From Ananas comosus (Eukaryota > Streptophyta > Magnoliopsida > Poales > Bromeliaceae), in NCBI RefSeq assembly GCF_001540865.1, contig NC_033631.1, positions 8,079,265 through 8,143,264 on the forward strand: a stretch of 64,000 nucleotides of DNA, in the 5' to 3' direction. Below are positions 55,781 to 64,000 of this stretch, in pieces. The notes beneath the pieces were generated by a model. That model did no database searches and had not been told where the DNA came from. It was given only the letters and a program-made list of their open reading frames with translations. A program made the position numbers and the translations under genes. The stretch's first letter is position 1, and the number at the start of each line of letters is the position of its first letter.

Positions 55781-57996
55781 TTAAGCTGCATCGAAAGGGT
55801 CACTTGCTTTCCATATCTGAGCTTCTAGGGTTTCGATCTGCTGTTCCAACTCCCGCAACCTTTCATTCATGCGATTGAGCCTGCTTTTCGCAGCTTCATC
55901 TGCATTTGGATTAGAACCAGCGAGTTAGTAGTACTTGTATTGAATCACTGGCGCTAACCATTAATCCAAAAAGCTTGAGCTGCTGGAAATACACAACCAA
56001 CTCATTTAAAGCTTTACCAACACAACGCTCACGGATCTCGATTATTACTCGACCCAACAAACATCTCGCCACAGGGCAGAATGCCGACCCCTTTAAGCTA
56101 ACAACTTGGCATGATTTTATAACTACTTATCTATTTCGAGAAGCATATAAAAATGTTTGACAAGTTCACGTATGAAGCTTTTGTTAAATCAACATGCTAA
56201 AATAAGTTTCTACTAAAGTTGAAAGTCGTTAAGAGTCCATTTGTCAGAGGCCCGCCTAATGCGATTGGGCCAAAACCAGTTGGAGCAGAAGCATGTACAG
56301 ATATGTTTCTCTATTTTATGATGCGATTGGATATGTCATATCTTAATCAAATTAGTAATATTTGCGCAACATGTATGAATTTAAGGCTTGCTTGACACAG
56401 CTAGAGCTTCTGGAAACCTCCCATTTAAAAGTTTCACACCTACATTAATTTAATTTTATGGCTTCTGGAAACTTCTCCCTTTCACACATGTTTTCAAAGA
56501 TATGATTTTTGAAACTTCTTACTAAAGAAACTATGCTAGACCTCAGCATAGAATGTGTTGATGATTAATAAAATATTTTATCTGAATACTATTTTTTACA
56601 GAAGCACATTTTCAAATGATCTAGTTGCTTCGAGAGTTGAAGGGAGAAAAAGTTATATCAAATAAGTACTAAAATGTATTAATTATTAATGCTACTTAAA
56701 AAAATAAGTTCATTTTAGACAACACCATTCATAAAAAATGAATAAATAAGTAAATTCAATCAGACTCTTAACCGGTTCATATATTTTGAAATATATTAAA
56801 CTTTGTCCAATATTAAAATAATATAAAATTATCGTTATTTTCTAGAAGCTTAAGCTCTCACCCCTGTCTGGCTCGTAACTTTTTGATACACCCAAAAATG
56901 TGGATTTAAATTAAATTTGAGAAAATTAAATGAGACTACGAACCTAATAAATATTCAACTCAGAATAATCTTGTATTTTGATGCCATATTAAAATAATAT
57001 AAAAAAATATTATTATTCTCTTAAAAGTTTAAGCTGTACATTAAAGATGGTGTTTTTTTTTTAATATTTATATTCAACATCCAAAACTAGAACTATGCAA
57101 GAAAATTGAAAATCAAGTTTTGATTTCTTGATTATGTATTGTAACGGAACCAGCACCTCGATCGCCAATCGAATGATACATTTGTTAAAATGAACGATAT
57201 ATATATTCTAAACATGCGAATTATTAGGTTCGTTTTAGATATAATTATCTTCGAAGTTACAGGCGATAGAGTGCTGGATATGTTATTAAAACTAGTTTAG
57301 TGAGATCTGCAACTGTTGCATGGCAAAATTTGCTATATACATAGTTTAAACTTCACTCCTATTGAGGAGCAAGAACTAGACTTCTATAAGCAATTTGTAA
57401 AGTTAAAGGAAAGTTAAGGGAGTGTTTGTTTTGCCGAGATCATAAGAGGCCAGAGTTCACGAGCTCTCGCTGTACGCCCAATCTCGACTTCTCCACAACA
57501 TGAAGTAGGAGCCAGTGCTCAGAGCCCGTACGCATCCAACTACTCCCTGTGTCCGATCGTCGGTCACCCCAACCGCCCACACTAGCAGCAACTTTTGCGC
57601 TAAAGATCGGCAAAACAAACACACCCTAACTGGTATTAAACTTGCATTGTAATATGATCTTTAATTTCATAGTGCTCATTATGTCACATCAAAGATTTTC
57701 GAAAGGGAATGGTTAAGATTCTAAAGTATCACATAAAAGAGGCCTTTATCCGCATCTACGCCCGCATTTGGCCCACGAAGATAGAGAGCGAGAGAGAAAA
57801 GAGACGAGAGAAAAGTACCAAACTGCGAAATGAAGTCGGACACGGTGACTACGTGCCCGCCACTGGTCGTGATGGTGGTGGCAATGGTTGCAGTGGCAGC
57901 CGCAGCGGCGGCGACATTCGCGGTTGAAGCAGCAACCGTCCCTATAAAACCGCCTCTGCTAACGCCTTTTTTCGTAGCCTTATCTCTATGAGCCAT
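55781..57996 (-). CDS. Small Ala-rich coiled-coil protein (98 aa), two exons
   Basis: Exon 1 is 57996-57819 and exon 2 is 55899-55781. The donor (CAGTTTG|GTACTT) and acceptor (AATGCAG|ATGAAG) join in phase 1, making the split codon Asp; 297 nt, 98 aa. The protein starts MAHRDKATKKGVSRGGFIGT, continues with an Ala/Thr-rich weakly hydrophobic stretch (residues about 18-50) and SGGHVVTVSDFISQF, then a charged helix EAAKSRLNRMNERLRELEQQ followed by IETLEAQIWKASDPFDAA. Hydrophobic heptads in the second half predict a coiled coil. The joint reading frame, phase match and non-random composition support a real gene; a further small exon in the 1.9 kb intron cannot be excluded. Function and family name are not recognised. 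A Tourist-like MITE lies in the intron, and a (CT)n precedes the gene at 58089-58126. Confidence 0.72.
57418..57626. mobile_element. Tourist-like MITE in the intron of the coiled-coil gene (209 bp)
   Basis: GGGAGTGTTTGTTTTGCCGA at the left and, reverse-complemented at the right, GGGTGTGTTTGTTTTGCCGA; TAA on both flanks (57415-57417 and 57627-57629). Confidence 0.85.
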
Positions 57997-58088
57997 AATA
58001 ATAAAATAATAAGAATAAACTCCTCACTTGTTCATCCCCCGAAGTACCCAATTTTGCAACACTCAAATTTTGAACTTTTATAGGCCTT

Positions 58089-58126
58089 TTCTCTCTCTAG
58101 ATCTCTCTCTCTCTCTCTCTCTCTTT
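58089..58126. repeat. (CT)n in the leader of the coiled-coil gene
   Basis: CTCTCTCTAGATCTCTCTCT and further CT units, on the minus strand a GA tract about 100 bp upstream of the start codon. Confidence 0.85.
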
Positions 58127-58129
58127 TTG

Positions 58130-59994
58130 TGCCGTGGCTCCTACAAACAATATTGAGGTGGAGCTAAAAAAGACAAAAATAGAGACAGGTCTAGAATAAC
58201 GGAAAATGCACACCGGCCTAGAAAAATATGCAGCACCTCTCTTGGAATTTTTCATCCGCAACTTCAATTTTTTTTTATTATTTATCAAGATTGACACTAT
58301 TTTATTTTACATTATTTATTTCCGTAGCGCGCACGTATTTCTAGAATGATGTGATGTATAATACACGTGGCCTACTTTGAGCCACGTATAATAATATTAA
58401 TGCACTTTGCATAGATCATCTGATTTTCATCGTATACATGATCAAAAAAATTAATCCCACAATCTAAAACTCTTGATAAGTTGGTCAGAACTATTAGGAC
58501 TATTTCTGAAATATTTTTTTGTAGATTATCTTAGTAAATAATAAGTTTAATATTATATATTTTGTGTTTATTATGATGTTGTTTTTAAAAAAAGATTTCT
58601 TGAGTGCAACAATTTTAGCCTTGAGTGCCATTCATCTATGACATGGTCAAACATTCTGGAAGAGCGAACGTTTGGTGATATTGGCTACAATTTTCATAAT
58701 TTATAAATAATTATGGGCAATGTTACTGATGCATATATTTCACATCTTATTTATTCAAGAGCTCTTATTTTTTATCTATCTTATTATTTTTTTTAATTAA
58801 AAACTTTAAAAGATATTGTAAACCTCTGAATGCATGAACGTAAGATTTTCATCTTTATATAATATATAAGTGATCAGAAAGAGTTTTCCAATAATTAAGG
58901 ACCACAAATTATTCTCCATTTATTTCTTTTATTTTTGTTGTAAAAAGCTCACCCTCCAGTTTCTTACATTCTTCTAGAACAAAAGGTACCTAATTGGAGT
59001 AGATGAGGAAATCACTGGAATGATCCCTCTTATTCTACCACTCGCTATCGAAGAAACTGAAAAGACTCAAATTATATGAATGTTAACATTAGAAACATCG
59101 TTTTCTGATCGCTTTCAGTTTCGAAGACGAAGGGTTGATTCGCAATATTTATCAATCGTTTTATTTAATGATAATTTTTGTTGAAGGAATCTGATATTAC
59201 CAAAGTAATATTTACTATTGCCTGAACCAAAAAAATGACTTAAAATATAATTAATGCACTGTCAATATTATCTTTAAAATAGATAATTCAATAATTTATA
59301 TATACTTTTTTTTTCCCAATGATCTGTCAAGTATGATTTGCTTTGATTTAAGAAGTTATACCAAAAGCTTTTGGAAGCAGTAAGAACTTTTTTTTTTATT
59401 TCAATGATATGATATTTTAATCGATGATCGATATTATTATATCTAATGTAGATTACACAGTATCGAGAAATGGAAGTGCATAATTTTTTTGACATTATTT
59501 ATTTAGGGATTGAAAGATTTTGAAACCAGTAGTTTGAATAGTCGATGATTCATTTACTAATTAAACAGTATAAAGTAAACTATTGACATTTGGATAAAAA
59601 TATTTTTCATTATAAAGACCAAGATCAGTAACCCCAATCTGAAATTGAAGTATGCCATTTTATGATTTTGTTTATATTCAATTGTTTATCTTGAGATTGA
59701 TATCGAAAAATCATAATGTTAGAAATATCTGAGATTTTAAATACTGTATAACGATCATAGATTCGTATTTTCGAAAATTAAAGTGAAAGCACAAAGCCTC
59801 CGTGCTTTCGAAAGTGTGGCATCTTAACTCTTGATTTTGCTCTTTTGTTGATTAAAACTAAATTAACGATGAGTTACAGCTCAATCAGCTATCAAATATA
59901 AAATTTATAGTTTTATACTTCAAAAAAAAAAGTGCATAATAATTAAAAATTAATAAAATCACTATTTTGAGTTTTATACAACTTTCAATTTATT
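58130..59994. other. AT-rich intergenic DNA
   Basis: No gene or repeat border supported. A short hairpin GAAAGCACAAAGCCTCCGTGCTTTC at about 59785-59809 recalls the ends of family-1 foldback elements. Confidence 0.45.
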
Positions 59995-60512
59995 CACTAT
60001 AACAGAATTAGATTATAGGAACACATGTTTGGGACACTTTTGAGTAAGTGTCCCATTTATGCTAAAACTTAAAAAAATATCTGCTAATGCCTAAATATAA
60101 AGCACAATCCAACCAAAAATAAAAGATTACTCTACTCAACCCACCACATCCAGTCCATTTGGCCCGATTACAAATAGAAAAGAAAAAAAGAAAAAAGAAA
60201 AATTAATTGCCATCTTTTCTTCTCTTTTCACTCAATCCACTGAAATTCTAGACGAAGAGACTTTTCTGTCGTCCTCCTCCGCCACCGCAGCCAACGAGAT
60301 AGAGTTTCGGCGGTTGCTAAATGCTTAAATAAGTGTTGGTAAATTAACAGCACTCTTTTAGGTTATAGCGGCACTCTTTAACTGTCACTATATACCTAGC
60401 GACCCCACATATAGCAATACTTTTTAAAAGTGTCGGTAATTTTAGCTAGCAGCACTTTTTTAACATGTACCTATATTTAAAAGTGTCGCTATAGACCGTT
60501 TTTGTTGTAGTG
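59995..60512. mobile_element. Non-autonomous CACTA element (518 bp)
   Basis: Begins CACTATAACAGAATTAG and ends TTTTTGTTGTAGTG (reverse complement CACTACAACAAAAA), with a 3-bp duplication ATT at 59992-59994 and 60513-60515. Subterminal AAGTGTC/GACACTT-type units recur at both ends (for example TTTAAAAGTGTCGCTATAG), as transposase-binding sites do in CACTA elements. No transposase. Confidence 0.88.
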
Positions 60513-60631
60513 ATTGGATTTAAACAACTAGCTCGTATTTCCCAAATTACTAACAATAACATACGAACGAATTCTCAAGTACAAAAATATAGTCTCAATA
60601 TTATCTGATATTATCGACCGTACCTAACACA

Positions 60632-61030
60632 GCTCAGGTTTGGTTCGGGGTTAAGGAAAAAGTAGCTATTCCAGGGATAGAGTTAAGTTCAAGGTTAAAG
60701 TGGGGTCAAAGTTTTTTTGTGTTTGGTTGGGGGTTGGAGTTAGTCTAGAATAATGAAAAATAGTGTTTGGTTGGAGTAGGTGGGATAAAAAGATAATGAT
60801 TGATAAAGAAGGATAATGATTGGTTGAAGTATGTGTGATAAGAAAGATAGTGGGTTATTATGAATAGAAAATAGTGTTTGGTTGGAGTTTGGTGGGGTTA
60901 GGTGGGATTAGCTAACCCGGGATAATTTATTTGAGGTGGGGTTCTAACCCCACCCATTTTTTGGGATGTTTGGGGATAAAATGGGGGTTAAGGGGTTATT
61001 TCACCCCTTAACCCCCAACCAAACAAGGGC
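60632..61030. mobile_element. Tourist-like MITE (399 bp)
   Basis: Left end GCTCAGGTTTGGTTCGGGGT and right end, reverse-complemented, GCCCTTGTTTGGTTGGGGGT; TTAAGG follows in both. Inside, GTGTTTGGTTGGAGT recurs several times. The flanking 3-bp duplication is not clear. Confidence 0.75.
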
Positions 61031-62300
61031 TTAGGGTTTAGGGTTTGGGGTTTTAACTTGTTACATTTTTCTCAGAGTGGCACTTTGTAAATTTCAAGCT
61101 TGGAATTAATAGAGGAAAAAAAACTCAACTTACTAGTTTCTTTTATCAAATAAATTAAATATGAATAATAATAAAAAAGAAAAAGCTTGGAGAAGAGGAA
61201 ATGGATCAGAGAAGGAAACTTCCTAGCAGTTCCATTATCCATCTAGATTCATAAACACGTCTTATTTACAAAGTAAAACATATGGATAGTCCCTGTATAA
61301 TTCTGATATTGCCGATTCGTTTCTATATTTTTCACTTAAACATGCATGTTACTCCATAAATTCTCATACATGTATTACATTCTTAGTCTTTAATTAATCG
61401 CCGAAAACCTTGTTATTCCTTCTCTAAATTATCTCATTTAGTTCAATTTAGTCCAAACATAACTAAAATGTTATTCTATCACAAAAATTTTTGTAAAATA
61501 ATTAAGATTCTTTCAATATTTAGACTCTGATAATTTATTTATTATGAAATTTTTTCTTATGTGATCTTCATTCTTTTCTTTCAAATTATGCATACTTACT
61601 GAATAAATCAGAGAGATATGTGAAATAACATATTCACATATCTGAACATTGCCTCAGGGATCGAAGTGCAGTGGATCCTAAATTCCGAAAAAAAAAAGTA
61701 AAAAAAAGGACAAAAGATGCAATTTCAGAATCGTGCAGGGACTGTGCATGCATTTTGCCATTTTTATATGGTTACAATTATAACGTCTCAAATATGTGAT
61801 CCCCAAGAAAACAGGGGCGTGGGCAATGACGTCAACTCAGAGTCCATGACGTCAGCAATGACGATTATGAAGCTAAATTAATTGGAATTATTATACATTT
61901 ATATTCTCTCTCTAGGAATTTGTAATGACATAAAAAAAATAATAAAAAGAACTCATTCTCCATTATTAATAAAAAATTGCACATATATATATACATTATA
62001 ATATATATATATATATTTATATTAGCGAATTAGGTGAAATAACTATTAATATAAAAGGCTTTTTGCTATTCATTTTTAACCTTGGATGGAAAAATTATGA
62101 GGATAGATTATTAGTTCGCATAAGGTTGAGTGGTCCCCTATGGTTTGAGTGAGCTATCGAGTTATATTGTATTTTAATCCGCAAATGATTCAGAAAATAT
62201 GAAAAGTTTGATCTAAAAGGATACAGAAACTGGTTAGCGAACAATGGAATTTTGCTATATTAGTAGCCGGTCAGCCACTTCGTCTCTATTTATATAATAT
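61031..62300. other. AT-rich intergenic DNA with a short telomere-like word
   Basis: TTAGGGTTTAGGGTTTGGGG at 61031-61050 resembles two plant telomere units. Otherwise no supported feature; a (TA)n lies at about 61984-62016. Confidence 0.45.
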
Positions 62301-62304
62301 ATAT

Positions 62305-62840
62305 ATAGAGTGCAGATTAGGAAGTGTTATAGTGAAGCACGGAGGGTTTGCTTGATTCATCTATGATTTTTTCTGAATGTTCGTTCGATTTGAATGACAA
62401 TTCAGCTCGTTAGAGTTGATCTAAGAGTATCTTAAAGTATATAGAAATGAATTTTGTTGATTTTCGAATATATTTTGCTAGTGATCTGAAGTGGCTCAAA
62501 ATAAACGGGCTTGAAATAAAATTAAAATATGATGAATATGAAATTAAAATCTTTAGATAAAGTTATTGATCTTGTTTTATATGGTCATAAGATTTTCTAT
62601 TAAATTTATGTGATTTGAATACATTCTACCACGTTAAAACTTGCAACCGGTTACAGGGTTTAAAAATATATTGAATTTTGACCTATCATCTAGACAATGA
62701 TATTGAAAATCGTAATTTATTTTCTAGTACTTCAAATTGCTGATAACTTTAAGGGCGACGTACGATTCGAAAGTCCGAACTTTGAAACACTTGAAGCACG
62801 GAGATCGTGCTTCATAAACATACCGAAGATATATTATTAT
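62305..62840. mobile_element. Foldback MITE, family 1 variant
   Basis: Starts in (TA)n with TATATAGAGTGCAGATTAGG and AGTGAAGCACGGAGGG; the right part mirrors it with CACTTGAAGCACGGAG and CGTGCTTCATAAAC. Internal AAATTTATGTGATTTGAATA resembles other family-1 cores. Confidence 0.65.
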
Positions 62841-62857
62841 ATTATTATTAGTATATT

Positions 62858-63408
62858 ATATTTAGCAGCTGGACTGTGCTTCAGGACAGAAGCCTCCGTA
62901 GGCTACAATGAGCGATATTGATGTGGAGTTTAGAATGACTGAATCGTCCGTTACCCTTATCCTACGTATTTTGAAGTTTTAGAAAATAATTTTTGCGACT
63001 TTTGATATCATTTACAATAGCATCGAAAGGATTCAAAATAATAATTTTAACGGGACTGAAATAAAAGTCCTATAAAAAGTGGTGATATAGCACTAAAATT
63101 TTCGATCAGAAATATTAATCTTGTTGTAGATAGTATAAAGAATTTTGTATCAAAATTTCATCTAATTTGAATACTTCTACACCGTTAAACTTGAAAACGA
63201 CATATATCAACCATTAAAAATTATGAATTTTGAATCCTTTCGATCACTAGGTAAATGATATCGAAAAATCGCAAAAATTATTTTCTAGAAACTTCAAATG
63301 CGCTAGATCAAGTCTAACGGAGCCGATCGTCGATTCGAAAATTTCATCATCGAAAACGGCTCAGGAGCACGAAGGCCTCCGTACTCCTAAGAGCACAGCA
63401 GCCCTGCT
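62858..63408. mobile_element. Foldback MITE, family 1
   Basis: Left arm TTTAGCAGCTGGACTGTGCT, right arm reverse-complemented TATAGCAGGGCTGCTGTGCT. The right arm includes GCTAGATCAAGTCTAACGGA and GCCGATCGTCGATTCG. The core AATTTCATCTAATTTGAATA is shared with the copy at 48165. Confidence 0.75.
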
Positions 63409-63419
63409 ATATATATATA

Positions 63420-63660
63420 TATATATATAGTACAGCTATGGTGTTTGCAAAAGCACCAAGTACTTGGTGCTTGTAAGTTTTTTTATCGTTAAATCTATTC
63501 CTCGGATCATTTTTAACCATTAGATTATACTATTCAACCAACCATCGACTAAACCCTAGGAGGCCCACATCATCCTAACCGCATATTTCTTAATTCAATG
63601 GCTAAAAATCTACAAGCACCAATAACTTGGTACTTTTAAAAGCATAGAAGCTCAATTTTA
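63420..63660. mobile_element. Foldback MITE, family 2
   Basis: (TA)n on both sides. The arms pair GCAAAAGCACCAAGTACTTG (left) with ACTTGGTACTTTTAAAAGC (right); the core CTAAACCCTAGGAGG and CATCATCCTAACCGCATA matches the element at 3428-3667. Confidence 0.75.
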
Positions 63661-64000
63661 TATATATATATATATATATATGGAAATAATTGCATACATT
63701 TTTCCGCAAAATTTGTATATCTATCTCTTTAAATTTTGAAACATCCTATATATTTTTACATATTTTAAAAACTATAAATATATCTCCGAACTGGTCGAAA
63801 CTTGTTATATTTTAGTGTTGTGACTGTTTTGCGCTTATTATCGTGAGTAATGGCAACAGGTTGGATGATAAGAAAGTAAAAAACTATTTTAATTTGAAAT
63901 TTAAGTTTGAAAATAATTTGACATTAAATCAAAAAATTTATCAGAAAAAACTATTCTAATTTTTTTCTTATAATTTTCTCCATAAGTATTAGGTTTTATT
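63661..64000. other. AT-rich right edge
   Basis: (TA)n to about 63680, then AT-rich DNA without a supported feature. Confidence 0.45.

Noticed and set aside
61031..61050. Telomere-like TTTAGGG units
   Set aside because: Only about two units; too short to call an interstitial telomere.

Overview
The window is nuclear DNA of a flowering plant, most likely a monocot. Genes have several introns with GT-AG borders, and the first exons of two genes are extremely GC-rich (monocot style) while the surroundings are AT-rich and packed with small DNA transposons. A non-grass monocot such as a bromeliad is plausible, but no species can be fixed from the sequence alone. Six protein-coding genes can be supported, each rebuilt by joining exons whose splice phases agree.

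Layout. 1014-1369 (-): the first two exons of an LRR receptor-like kinase of the MRH1 type; the rest lies beyond the left edge. 1.8-11.8 kb: AT-rich intergenic DNA with LTR-retrotransposon remnants, a foldback MITE and two retroposons with clear target-site duplications (a third lies in the kinase intron). 11933-17495 (+): complete tubby-like F-box gene (4 exons, 367 aa). 18792-31741 (-): complete MBF1 transcriptional coactivator gene (4 exons, 142 aa), convergent with the tubby gene; its 11.8 kb intron 2 is filled with inverted, broken Ty3/gypsy pieces including a palindrome of about 2.5 kb. 32.3-34 kb: nested MITEs. 35933-37604 (-): a two-exon gene for an unnamed basic/acidic Cys/His protein (263 aa). 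37.8-51.5 kb: MITEs, a possible solo LTR with a hAT insertion, and a 2.7 kb composite Harbinger-like element with GC-rich cores. 51570-53364 (+): plant cysteine oxidase-like gene (5 exons, 239 aa) in which one of the three iron-binding histidines is replaced by arginine. 55781-57996 (-): a two-exon gene for a 98-aa coiled-coil protein. 58-64 kb: AT-rich DNA with a CACTA element, a Tourist-like MITE and three foldback elements in a row.

The genes are ordinary single plant loci and do not form a pathway or cluster. The unusual content is the cysteine-oxidase substitution, the retrotransposon-stuffed MBF1 intron with hairpin-forming repeats, and several multi-copy short transposon families whose ends and target duplications can be read directly. 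No CRISPR array, operon, phage or bacterial-type system is present.
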